Of a stretch of DNA of 64,000 nt, positions 27,622-35,091 are shown in pieces (position 1 is the first letter of the stretch; the number at the start of each line of letters is the position of its first letter). The notes under the pieces are model-generated. The model ran no database searches. It was not told where the DNA came from and saw nothing but the letters and a program-made list of their open reading frames with translations. The stretch spans positions 48,397 through 112,396 of the forward strand of contig NZ_JABSNM010000016.1 of the NCBI RefSeq assembly GCF_013294065.1, in the 5' to 3' direction. Origin of the DNA: Sphaerotilus uruguayifluvii (GTDB lineage: Bacteria; Pseudomonadota; Gammaproteobacteria; Burkholderiales; Burkholderiaceae_C). Position numbers and translations under genes: made by a program.

Positions 27622-28932
27622 ATGACCCTGCCGCCGCCGCCCTCGCCCGCCTCGCCGCCGCCCGACCCGGCCGACGATCCCATCCGCAACCCGCCCTCGG
27701 CCGACAGCCTCGGCCTGGGCTCGACGGTGGCGCTGCTCGCGCACGTCGGCCTGATCGCCGCGCTCGCCTGGGGCGTGGCCTGGAAGCGCCAGGAGATCGC
27801 CGCGGTCAGCGCCGAGCTGTGGTCCGCGGTGCCCCAGGCTGCCGCGCCTGCGCCCGCCGCGGCACCGGCAGCGCGCAGCCAGCCCGAGGTGCAGGCCCCG
27901 GCCGTCGTGCCCCCGCCGCCGCCGGCTCCGCCCCCTCCTCCCCCGCCCCCTCCTCCCCCGCCGCCACCTCCCGCGCCCGCACCGGCTCCGGTCCCGCCCC
28001 CCCTGCCGACACCGAAGCTGAAGGCCGCCGCCCCGCCGCCGCCCGCCGTGAACGAGCAGCAGCGCGAGGCCGACATCGCCCGCGAACGCGCCGAGAAGCG
28101 CCGCCGCGAGGCCGAGCAGGCCGCCCAGGCCGAGAAGGAACGCCGCGAGCGCGAGAAGGCCCAGAAGGCGCAGAAGGAGCAGGCCGAACGGGAAAAGGCC
28201 GAGCGCAAGGCGGAGAAGGAGCGCCTCGCGAAGGAGCAGGCCGAGAAGGATCGCCGCGAGCGCGAGAAGGCTGAGAAGGCCGAGAAGGCGGCCCGCGACA
28301 AGGCGGAGAAGGAACGCGCCGAGAAGGACCGGGCAGAACGGGAGAAGGCCGAGAAGGTCGCCCGCGAAAAGGCGGAGAAGGCGGAGAAAGCCGAGAAGGA
28401 CAAGGCCGACAAGGCGGCGCGCGAGAAGGCCGAGCGCGAGAAGGCGGAAAAGGCAGAGAAGGCCGCCAAGGCAGAAAAGGCCGAGAAGGCCGACAAGGAG
28501 CACGCCGCCCGGCTGCGCGAGGAGAACCTGCGCCGGCTGCAGAAGCAGCTCGGCGACGGCGATGGCGGCGACGCCGACGCGGGCTCGCGCTCGAACGCCG
28601 GCAGCGGACGCGGTCCGGCCGGCTCGAGCGGCGGCGGCACGGCCGCGCAGTCCTCCGGCCCGTCGGCGGGCTATGCCGGCCGGCTGCGTGCCTACCTCAA
28701 GCCCAAGCTGACCTTCACCGGCGAGATCCGCAGCAGCGCGCCGGCGGTGGTGCGGGTGCGCGTCGCGCCCGACGGCACGATCATGTCGCGCGAGCTGCTG
28801 AAGTCCAGCGGTCAGCCCGAGTGGGACCAGGCGGTGATCAACGCGATCGACAAGGCCGGCGTGGTGCCGCGCGACATCGACAACCGCGTGCCGCCGGTGA
28901 TCGACATTCCCTGGACCGCATCCGAACGCTGA
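27622..28932 (+). CDS. tolA: Tol-Pal system protein TolA
   Basis: The 436-residue TolA has an N-terminal membrane anchor (about residues 34-53) and a Pro-rich stretch with a run of about 15 prolines (around 94-118). It then has a long Lys/Glu/Ala helical domain (about 140-300) built of KAEKA/REKAE-type repeats, and a C-terminal TonB-like domain (about 345-436) ending in VINAIDKAGVVPRDIDNRVPPVIDI. It spans the periplasm to contact Pal and TolB. The repetitive helix coding region (28080-28500) is internally repetitive DNA, where assembly or copy-number errors are possible. tolB and pal do not follow, contrary to the usual order. Confidence 0.95.
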   Translation: MTLPPPPSPASPPPDPADDPIRNPPSADSLGLGSTVALLAHVGLIAALAWGVAWKRQEIAAVSAELWSAVPQAAAPAPAAAPAARSQPEVQAPAVVPPPPPAPPPPPPPPPPPPPPPAPAPAPVPPPLPTPKLKAAAPPPPAVNEQQREADIARERAEKRRREAEQAAQAEKERREREKAQKAQKEQAEREKAERKAEKERLAKEQAEKDRREREKAEKAEKAARDKAEKERAEKDRAEREKAEKVAREKAEKAEKAEKDKADKAAREKAEREKAEKAEKAAKAEKAEKADKEHAARLREENLRRLQKQLGDGDGGDADAGSRSNAGSGRGPAGSSGGGTAAQSSGPSAGYAGRLRAYLKPKLTFTGEIRSSAPAVVRVRVAPDGTIMSRELLKSSGQPEWDQAVINAIDKAGVVPRDIDNRVPPVIDIPWTASER

Positions 28933-28945
28933 GCCGAGACCGCCC

Positions 28946-29236
28946 ATGACGACGCCCCCGACCGATCTGACCATCGTCCACAACACGGCCGCATCGCGCT
29001 TCGAGGCGGTCGTGGACGGCCTGACCTGCGTGGCCGCCTACCACCGCAGCGGCGACATGATCGACATGCACCACACCGGCGTGCCGCGCTCGCTCGAGGG
29101 CCGCGGCATCGCCGCCGCGCTGGTCCGGGCCGCGCTGGACTGGGCCGCCGCCGAGGGGCTGAAGGTGCGCCCGAGCTGCTCCTACGTGCGGGTCTACATG
29201 CAGCGGCATCCGCAGACGCAGGTGCTGCGGGGCTGA
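28946..29236 (+). CDS. small GNAT-like N-acetyltransferase (YjdJ/DUF-type)
   Basis: The 96-residue protein belongs to the minimal GNAT-like family that covers only the acetyl-CoA-binding core. It has beta strands TIVHNTAASRFEAVVDG and AYHRSGDMIDMHHTGVP, then the pyrophosphate-binding loop LEGRGIAAALVRAALDWA and SCSYVRVYMQRHP at the end. Substrates of these proteins are unknown. It lies 13 bases after tolA, so it may be cotranscribed with the tol genes. It is the last core gene before the accessory module. Confidence 0.85.
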   Translation: MTTPPTDLTIVHNTAASRFEAVVDGLTCVAAYHRSGDMIDMHHTGVPRSLEGRGIAAALVRAALDWAAAEGLKVRPSCSYVRVYMQRHPQTQVLRG

Positions 29237-29257
29237 AGCGATCGCAAGAACCTCTGC

Positions 29258-29352
29258 GGGTGCCCGCCTGCGCCGGGCATGACGCCCCCGAACCCAGGAC
29301 CGCGCCCACCGCGCTGCCCCCGTCACCCTCGCGCAGGCGAGGGCCCACGCCA
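29258..29352. repeat. left copy of palindromic REP-like doublet flanking the accessory module
   Basis: Two different palindromes lie in this stretch, TGCCCG-N7-CGGGCA (29261-29279) and CCCTCGC-GCAG-GCGAGGG (29326-29343), separated by about 46 bases. Bases 29317-29351 (35 bases) are identical to 33762-33796, in the same orientation, at the other end of the module. This resembles the dispersed intergenic REP/BIME-type sequences common in high-GC proteobacteria. Confidence 0.8.
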
Positions 29353-29430
29353 ACCCCTGCGTGGCATACGCCACGCCCCCCCGGCCCCGTCCGATTGCTA
29401 TGCTTTTGCACTTTTCTCAGGGAGCAAGGC

Positions 29431-30501
29431 ATGGACAAGAGCAAGCGAAAGATCTTCCTGGCCTCCTCGGCCGAACTGGTCGAGGACCGGCGCGAGTTCG
29501 AGATCTTCATCAACCGGCAGAACAAGCGTTGGCACGAGCGGGGCGTGTTCCTGGAGCTGGTGATCTGGGAGGACTTCGTCGACGCGATGTCACAGACCCG
29601 GCTGCAGGACGAGTACAACAAGGCGCTGAAGGGCTGCGACGTGTTCGTGATGCTGTTCTGGACCAAGGTCGGGATGTACACGGCCGAGGAGTTCGAGACG
29701 GCGTTCGGGCAGTTCAAGGCGACGGGGCGGCCGTTGATCTATACCTACTGCCGCAAGATCACGGTCCCGATGGACGAGATCGACGAAGACGATGCGGCCA
29801 GCCTGTTGGCTTTCAAGAAAAAGCTGAAGGTGCTTGGGCACTTTCAGACGGGGTACGCAGACCGAGATGGGCTGTGTCGGCACTTCGGTGAGCAACTGGA
29901 GAAGCTGGCGCTTGAGGGTTTCTTCGGAACGATCCCGGGACCGGAGACCGCCGCTTCGCTGGCGGCAGGCGCCCCGTCGAACACGGCCACGCTGCATGGC
30001 AGTGGCGCGATTGCCCAGGGTGCCGGAGCACAAGCCGTGGGGGCCGGCGGTGTGCTGATCGGCAACAACAGTGGATCGATCAACACGGGAACGATCCACA
30101 CCGGTGGCGCGATGTTCCTCGGACCGGTGAATGCGGGCCGCGATGTGGTGGGCGGCAACCAGACTGTCCACCAGGCCCCTGCGGTCGCACCCGCCCGTTC
30201 CGATCCAGACTTGAACACCCTGCTCGCCGGGCTGGCTGCCCAGGTTCAGGCCAAGGCGACCACCGGGCAAGCTGAGACGGTGGCGGAAACGGTGAATGCG
30301 CTGGCCACCGAAACCGCCAAGGGCGACAAGGCCGACGACAGCAAGCTGGCGCATCTGGTCAAGGGCCTGATCGATCTGGTGCCGGCGGCCGTGGGCGGCA
30401 TCGTCAGCGCGTTCGCGTCGCCGGTGCTTGGTGGGCTGGCCGGGCCGTTGACAAGGGCGGTGCTGGAAAAGATCCAGGGCGGCGGTCCTGCGGCGCCATG
30501 A
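29431..30501 (+). CDS. DUF4062/TIR-like domain protein with glycine-rich beta-repeat region
   Basis: The 356-residue protein starts at an ATG preceded by CAGGGAG. Residues 5-160 form an alpha/beta domain with KRKIFLASSAELVEDRREF, LELVIWEDFVDAM and CDVFVMLFWTKVGMYTAEEF, the pattern of DUF4062-type TIR-like domains found in bacterial conflict proteins. Residues about 183-248 are Gly/Ala/Asn repeats (GSGAIAQGAGAQAVGAGG, then INTGTIHTGGAMFLG), probably a short beta-solenoid. It ends with AGRDVVGGNQ, a motif that recurs in the NTPase encoded downstream. Residues 303-356 are a hydrophobic C-terminus (LIDLVPAAVGGIVSAFASPV) that could be membrane-active. It probably detects or transmits a signal, or acts as effector; this is inferred. 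Codon use is less GC3-biased than in neighbouring genes, which suggests transfer. Confidence 0.7.
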   Translation: MDKSKRKIFLASSAELVEDRREFEIFINRQNKRWHERGVFLELVIWEDFVDAMSQTRLQDEYNKALKGCDVFVMLFWTKVGMYTAEEFETAFGQFKATGRPLIYTYCRKITVPMDEIDEDDAASLLAFKKKLKVLGHFQTGYADRDGLCRHFGEQLEKLALEGFFGTIPGPETAASLAAGAPSNTATLHGSGAIAQGAGAQAVGAGGVLIGNNSGSINTGTIHTGGAMFLGPVNAGRDVVGGNQTVHQAPAVAPARSDPDLNTLLAGLAAQVQAKATTGQAETVAETVNALATETAKGDKADDSKLAHLVKGLIDLVPAAVGGIVSAFASPVLGGLAGPLTRAVLEKIQGGGPAAP

Positions 30502-30564
30502 GCGTGGCCCTTCGATGCCAAGATAGCGAATCCGTCTTTCCACTGCCCTTTGGAGGTGCTTGCC

Positions 30565-30819
30565 ATGTACCAGGCCATCGAAGCCATCTGCCGCGCGGGC
30601 CAGATCATTCCGCTGGAGCCGGTGCAGTTCCAGGAGGATGAACATCTGGTCATCGTCCGGCTGCCGCTCGCCGCGGTGGTCGGTCTGCGCCCCGCCTCGA
30701 CGGCACCCGCACCGGCGACAGGCGACTGGCAGCAGTTCGCCGGGATGCTCAAGGACTCGCCGAACTGGAACGGCGATCCGCAGGCCGTGCAGGAGGCGAT
30801 GCGCCGTGAGTGGGATTGA
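30565..30819 (+). CDS. type II antitoxin (AF2212/DUF104-like)
   Basis: The 84-residue protein has an N-terminal beta-rich DNA-binding-like segment (MYQAIEAICRAGQIIPLEP, then EDEHLVIVRL) and a C-terminal segment (QQFAGMLKDSPNWNGDPQAVQEAMRREWD). This is typical of antitoxins paired with PIN toxins, where the C-terminal part wraps and blocks the toxin. A GGAGG site eight bases upstream of the ATG at 30565 fixes the start. The stop overlaps the GTG of the toxin gene by 14 bases. Such antitoxins usually repress their own promoter; here there is a 63-base gap after the DUF4062-like gene. Confidence 0.85.
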   Translation: MYQAIEAICRAGQIIPLEPVQFQEDEHLVIVRLPLAAVVGLRPASTAPAPATGDWQQFAGMLKDSPNWNGDPQAVQEAMRREWD

Positions 30820-31177
30820 TCATCTGCTCGATACCAATGTGGTCATCGGCCTGCTCAAGGGCGCGGAGCCGGCGCTCGCGCTGATGCAGCAGTCCGGGCT
30901 GATCATGGCCCGGACGGGGGTCAGCCAGATCACCCGGATGGAGCTGCTCGGCTTCCCGGCCCTGGGTGAGCAGGAGGAGCAGGCCGCGCGGGCGTTCCTG
31001 TCCTGCTGCGAAGTGGTTCGCCTCAGCGACGACATCGAGAACGAGGCCATCCGGCTGCGCCGCCATGGCGGACTGAAATTGCCGGATGCCATCGTTGCCG
31101 CCACGGCCCGCGTCTGCGGCGCCCGGTTGCTGACGCTGGATCAGCGCCTGGCACGGGTGATGCGCGATGCCTTTTGA
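30806..31177 (+). CDS. vapC: PIN-domain toxin, VapC type
   Basis: The 123-residue PIN-domain protein carries the acidic residues of the ribonuclease site: Asp in HLLDTNVVIGLL, Glu in TRMELLGFP, Asp in LKLPDAIVAATA and Asp in LTLDQRLA. VapC toxins cleave tRNA or other RNA and halt growth until inhibited by the antitoxin. It starts with a GTG overlapping the antitoxin gene, with AGGAGG nine bases upstream. The last 11 bases overlap the start of the NACHT NTPase gene, so the toxin and NTPase are translationally linked. This is unusual for a stand-alone VapBC. Confidence 0.92.
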   Translation: MSGIDHLLDTNVVIGLLKGAEPALALMQQSGLIMARTGVSQITRMELLGFPALGEQEEQAARAFLSCCEVVRLSDDIENEAIRLRRHGGLKLPDAIVAATARVCGARLLTLDQRLARVMRDAF

Positions 31178-33725
31178 GGGAACGCCGTCCGTTCACGCCG
31201 AGGGAATGGTGGCTCAAGGCGCTGTCGAGGCCGGGCGGGATGCCGTCGGGCGGGACCAGTACAACATCACGCTGCTGCTGCAGCCCGAGATGCTGGCTGG
31301 GCTGGAGGTCGTGCCGGATGCGTCGGTGCTGCGCTGCTACCTGGACGGGCTGATCGATGCGCTGACGCCCCTGCCGCTCGACCGCATCGACACCCGTGCC
31401 TCGACCGACGGCGAGCCGCTGGCGCTGGACGACGTGTTCGAGCCGCTCGACACGTGCCTGTCGATTCCCGAGGGGCTGACGCTGGCACAGTGGTTCGACC
31501 CGGCTCGTCAGCGTTCGCGCAGCAAGGCGGGTCGTTCCGGACAGGCCCTGGAGGAACAGAAGCAGCGCCCCGTCACGGCCCTCGAAGCCCTGGCGCATCA
31601 CCGCAGCCTGACCCTGCTCGGCGCGGCGGGCGGCGGCAAGAGCACCTTCGGCGCCTGGATGCTGGTGATGCTGGCGCGGGCGTGGCGGGAGGAATTGCCG
31701 ACGGTCCTGGAGGGGGCCTGGCCGCACGACGCGCTGCTGCCGATCCGCGTGACGCTGCGGCATTTCGGGGCGTCGCTGGCGTCGTCGGACGTCGGCACGG
31801 CTGAACGGCTGTGGGCCTTCATCGCGGAGACGCTGAAGCGCGACGGGCACGAACTGCCGGTGAAGTACCTGAAGAGCGTGGCGATCCAGCGCGGGGCGCT
31901 GTTCCTGTTCGATGGACTGGACGAATGCGGCACGCCCGCGCAGTGCGAGCAGGTGCTGAAAGCCATCGAGGCACTGGAGCGCAGCCTGACGGGCACGAAA
32001 AGCCGCTTCCTGCGCACGGTGCGGCCGAACGCCTGGAAGGCCCCGGTGGCGTCCAAGGGCGAATACGCCTTGGCGGGGCTGACCGAGGCACAGGTCGATC
32101 ACTTCATCACCCGCTGGTACGAGGCGGCGGATCGGCACGGCTGGTCACTGCGCGCCGATCCGGCAGTGCTGGTGGCTGACCTTCAGCAGGCCAGCCGGCG
32201 CCAGGATCTGCGCGAGCTGGCCGCCAATCCGCTGCTGCTGACGCTGATGGCGGCGCTGCACACGGTCGATCGGCTGCCGGACGACCGCGCCGACCTGTAC
32301 CGCGAGGCGGTCACGCTGCTGCTGATGCGCTGGGACGACAAGGACGAGCGCGGTGCGGGAGCCAGCCTGCGCCGGTTGCTGGACCTGCCCCATTTCCGCA
32401 TCGAGAGCCTGCTGCCGGCGCTTGAAGAGGTGGCGTACAAGACGCACGAGGCCAAGGACGAGGCAGTCCACGAGGACCGTCTGCGCCAGGGCTTCGAGGC
32501 GCTGTTTGCCGATGCGGGTGACGCGCTGCGGCGTGCGCAGACGGTGGTGAACTACATCGTCGAGCGCACCGGCCTGCTGAGTTGGGATGGCTCAGCACCT
32601 CCGCGTCGCTTCGAGTTCCCGCACCGCAGCTTCCGCGAATACCTCGCCGCCTGCCATCTGACCCGGCAGCCGGACATGGCCAGCCGCTGCATCGCGCTGA
32701 CGCGCGGGGCGGCGGAGCAATGGGCACGATGGGAGCTGGTGCTGATCCTGGCGGCGCGCATCGCCGAGCCGGAGCGCGGCACGATGCTGGCGCAGGCGCT
32801 GGTCGAATCCTCGGCTGCTTCGTCTGCCGCATGGACGGAAGCGGACTGGCTGCGGGCGCGGCTGGCCGGGTTGCAGTTCCAGGAGATCGGCGCCAAGGAC
32901 GTGCAGGCCGAGCCCTACCGTCGCGCCATGGCCGATCGGGTCGTGGCGGTGCTGATGCGCGGCGCGTTTCCGGGCAAGCCGACGGGCAACGGCGTGCCGG
33001 CCAGGTTGCGCGCCCAGCTGGGGGATGTACTGGGCGAGCTGGATCCGCGTTTCGATGTGGAAAACTGCTTTCTGCCCTGCGGCGATGACCTCGGCTTCGT
33101 CCCCATCCCCGGCCGCGACGACCTGCGCTTCGCCCGCTACCCGGTCACGGTGGCGCAGTTCCGCACCTTCATCGAACACAGCGGTTTCGAGCTGGGCGAC
33201 TCAAGGGGCCTGCGCGACCCGGACCACCGCCCGGTGCACCACGTCAACCACGCCGAGGCGCTGGCGTACTGCGAATGGCTGACCGGCACGGGCTGCCTGC
33301 CTGAGGGCTGGCGGGCGGATCTGCCGGACGAGCACGAATGGGAGCACGCCTCGCGGGGCGGGCAGCCCAAGGGGTGGGACTACTGGTGGGCTGGCAAGGC
33401 CGATCCGGAGCGGGCGAACTACGACGACACCGGCATCGGTGACACCTCGGTCGTCGGCTGCTTTCCGGCCAACGGCTACGGGCTGTACGACATGCTCGGC
33501 AATATCTGGGAGTGGACCAAAACCACCACAACCGTCCAATCGAACGGGGAGACATTTGCGGTCCAGCTCGTACGTGGTGGCTCGTGGGCCTTTGCATCAG
33601 ATCACATGAACTGCGCTGTCTACAGCGCTGCAAGGCCCGATTTCTGCGACTACAGCCAAGGCTTTCGTGTAGTGCTGCGTCACTGTACTGACAGTGATCG
33701 TGGCTTCCCGCCTGCGCGGGAATGA
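31167..33725 (+). CDS. NACHT-type STAND NTPase with C-terminal FGE/SUMF1 (C-type-lectin fold) domain
   Basis: The 852-residue protein begins at an ATG overlapping vapC; an alternative ATG lies at 31206. An N-terminal AGRDAVGRDQYNI motif (22-34) matches one in the DUF4062-like protein. The NTPase domain has Walker A LLGAAGGGKSTFG (150-162) and Walker B LFLFDGLDECG (245-255), followed by a helical region with LRELAANPLLLTLMA and FEFPHRSFREYLAACHL, hallmarks of NACHT/bacterial NLR-like proteins. From about residue 640 on there is an FGE-sulfatase/SUMF1 domain (FARYPVTVAQFRTFIEHSG, LPDEHEWEHASRGG, LYDMLGNIWEWTK, VRGGSWAF, YSQGFRVVL). The last eight codons come from the flanking REP palindrome. 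Probable role: ligand-sensing switch of a defence system (inferred). Confidence 0.88.
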   Translation: MPFEGTPSVHAEGMVAQGAVEAGRDAVGRDQYNITLLLQPEMLAGLEVVPDASVLRCYLDGLIDALTPLPLDRIDTRASTDGEPLALDDVFEPLDTCLSIPEGLTLAQWFDPARQRSRSKAGRSGQALEEQKQRPVTALEALAHHRSLTLLGAAGGGKSTFGAWMLVMLARAWREELPTVLEGAWPHDALLPIRVTLRHFGASLASSDVGTAERLWAFIAETLKRDGHELPVKYLKSVAIQRGALFLFDGLDECGTPAQCEQVLKAIEALERSLTGTKSRFLRTVRPNAWKAPVASKGEYALAGLTEAQVDHFITRWYEAADRHGWSLRADPAVLVADLQQASRRQDLRELAANPLLLTLMAALHTVDRLPDDRADLYREAVTLLLMRWDDKDERGAGASLRRLLDLPHFRIESLLPALEEVAYKTHEAKDEAVHEDRLRQGFEALFADAGDALRRAQTVVNYIVERTGLLSWDGSAPPRRFEFPHRSFREYLAACHLTRQPDMASRCIALTRGAAEQWARWELVLILAARIAEPERGTMLAQALVESSAASSAAWTEADWLRARLAGLQFQEIGAKDVQAEPYRRAMADRVVAVLMRGAFPGKPTGNGVPARLRAQLGDVLGELDPRFDVENCFLPCGDDLGFVPIPGRDDLRFARYPVTVAQFRTFIEHSGFELGDSRGLRDPDHRPVHHVNHAEALAYCEWLTGTGCLPEGWRADLPDEHEWEHASRGGQPKGWDYWWAGKADPERANYDDTGIGDTSVVGCFPANGYGLYDMLGNIWEWTKTTTTVQSNGETFAVQLVRGGSWAFASDHMNCAVYSAARPDFCDYSQGFRVVLRHCTDSDRGFPPARE

Positions 33726-33796
33726 CGGCGGTCAAACGCTGGGGAGCGCAGACCGCGCCGCCCCCCGTCACCCTCGCGCAGGCGAGGGCCCACGCC
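33705..33796. repeat. right copy of palindromic REP-like doublet flanking the accessory module
   Basis: The palindrome TTCCCG-CCTG-CGCGGGAA-type (33705-33722) and the CCCTCGC-GCAG-GCGAGGG palindrome (33771-33788) repeat the arrangement seen at 29258-29352, in the same direction. Bases 33762-33796 are identical to 29317-29351. The first palindrome encodes the last residues and the stop of the NACHT gene. Confidence 0.8.
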
Positions 33797-33819
33797 CGCC
33801 CCTGCGCCCGACAGGCCGC

Positions 33820-34935
33820 TCACCCCCGCAGATCGATCACCTTCACCCGCACCCGGCGCTCCTTGTCGCCGCGGCGCACGGTGAGCTCGACGGTCGAGTC
33901 GATGCCGGCGCGCTCGAGCTCGCTGACGAAGCTGGAGAGCGTCTGCACGGTGCGGCCGTTGACGCCGACGATGACGTCGCCCAGGTCGCCGGTCTGCGGG
34001 TTGTAGGGCTGCAGGCCGGCCGCGGCCGCCGGCGTGCCGCGGCCCACCGCACCCAGCACCACGCCCGAGATGCCGGCGCGCGCCACCTGGTCGGGCGAGA
34101 TGGGCGTCACGCCGATGCCCGGCAGCGGCGCCTGGCCGCGGTTGATCAGCGAGGGCACCACCCGGTTGACCAGATCGACCGGAATCGCGAAGCCGATGCC
34201 CGAGGAGCTGCCGCTGGTCGAACGGATCGCCGAGTTCACGCCGATCAGCCGCCCCGCGCTGTCGAGCAGCGGCCCGCCCGAGTTGCCGGGATTGATCGCC
34301 GCGTCGGTCTGGATCACGCCGGCGACCTCGCGGAAGTTGGCGGTCGGCAGCTCGCGGTCGAGCGCGCTCACCAGGCCCTTGGTCAGCGTGCGCTGCAGGC
34401 CGAAGGGGTTGCCGATGGCGTAGACGGTCTGGCCGATGCGCAGGTCGCGCGACGAGCCCAGCGGCACCGGGCGCAGGTTCTTCGGCACGCTCTTGAGCCG
34501 CAGCACCGCCAGGTCGTACTCGGGCGCGCCGCCGACCACCTCGGCGTCGATGGGCTTGCCGGCGTCGAGCTGCACGAACACCCGCCGCGCGCCCTTGACC
34601 ACATGGAAATTGGTGACGACGTGGCCGGTGGCGTCCCACACGAAGCCCGAGCCGGCGCCCTGGCTGACCTCGGCGCCGCCGAAGACGCCGCGCTGCACCG
34701 TCTCGGTGGTGATGTAGGCCACCGAGGGCGAGGACTGCTCGAACAGCCCCACCACCGCCTGCTCGTCGGCCAGCAGCCCGCCGCGCGGCGTGACCGCACG
34801 CGGCGCGGCCTCCTCGCGCGCGCTGGCCAGCGTCGGCAGCAGCGCCAGCGCCAGCAGCGCGGCCGCCGTGCGCAGGCCGGGGAATCGGGACAGGGGCTGA
34901 CCCGTCAGGGTCGTCGGAGAGGCGATCGGGTTCAT
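33820..34935 (-). CDS. periplasmic HtrA/Do-like serine protease
   Basis: The 371-residue trypsin-like protease has a signal peptide (about 1-39, LALALLPTLASA), a catalytic triad His111 (TNFHVVKG), Asp141 (PEYDLAVL), Ser219 (NPGNSGGPL), and one PDZ domain (about 275-371, ending RRGDKERRVRVKVIDL). With one PDZ it is closer to DegS or plant Deg1-type than to two-PDZ DegP. It would act in periplasmic quality control. The start at 34935 gives a normal signal peptide; an ATG 24 codons upstream would place a Pro-rich segment before it. It is the first core gene after the accessory module. Confidence 0.93.
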   Translation of the reverse strand: MNPIASPTTLTGQPLSRFPGLRTAAALLALALLPTLASAREEAAPRAVTPRGGLLADEQAVVGLFEQSSPSVAYITTETVQRGVFGGAEVSQGAGSGFVWDATGHVVTNFHVVKGARRVFVQLDAGKPIDAEVVGGAPEYDLAVLRLKSVPKNLRPVPLGSSRDLRIGQTVYAIGNPFGLQRTLTKGLVSALDRELPTANFREVAGVIQTDAAINPGNSGGPLLDSAGRLIGVNSAIRSTSGSSSGIGFAIPVDLVNRVVPSLINRGQAPLPGIGVTPISPDQVARAGISGVVLGAVGRGTPAAAAGLQPYNPQTGDLGDVIVGVNGRTVQTLSSFVSELERAGIDSTVELTVRRGDKERRVRVKVIDLRG

Positions 34936-35040
34936 CGGCACAGGCGCGGAGCAGTCGGGACGTGCAGGGGCTGGGAGACCGGATGCGGGCGATTCTGCCC
35001 GTTTCAAGTCCGGGTGCGGCGCGCGGTTATCCTCGCGTCA

Positions 35041-35091
35041 TGATCGTCGAACACTCCGGCCGGGACCGCACCCGCCCCGGCCGCCGCTGAT
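35041..35091 (+). CDS. possible 16-codon leader peptide upstream of rarD
   Basis: A short ORF (MIVEHSGRDRTRPGRR) begins at an ATG seven bases after a TTATCC box. It ends in TGA overlapping the rarD start codon (TGATG). The arrangement would couple translation of rarD to the leader. There is no ribosome site, so a leaderless start would be needed. It could be a chance ORF. Confidence 0.3.

Noticed and set aside
31167..33725. Diversity-generating retroelement
   Set aside because: The FGE/C-type-lectin end is the right kind of target, but no reverse transcriptase, template repeat or accessory gene is seen within the window.
29258..33796. Transposon or integron insertion
   Set aside because: The repeats are direct REP-like doublets, not terminal inverted repeats; no transposase or integrase gene and no target duplication was seen.
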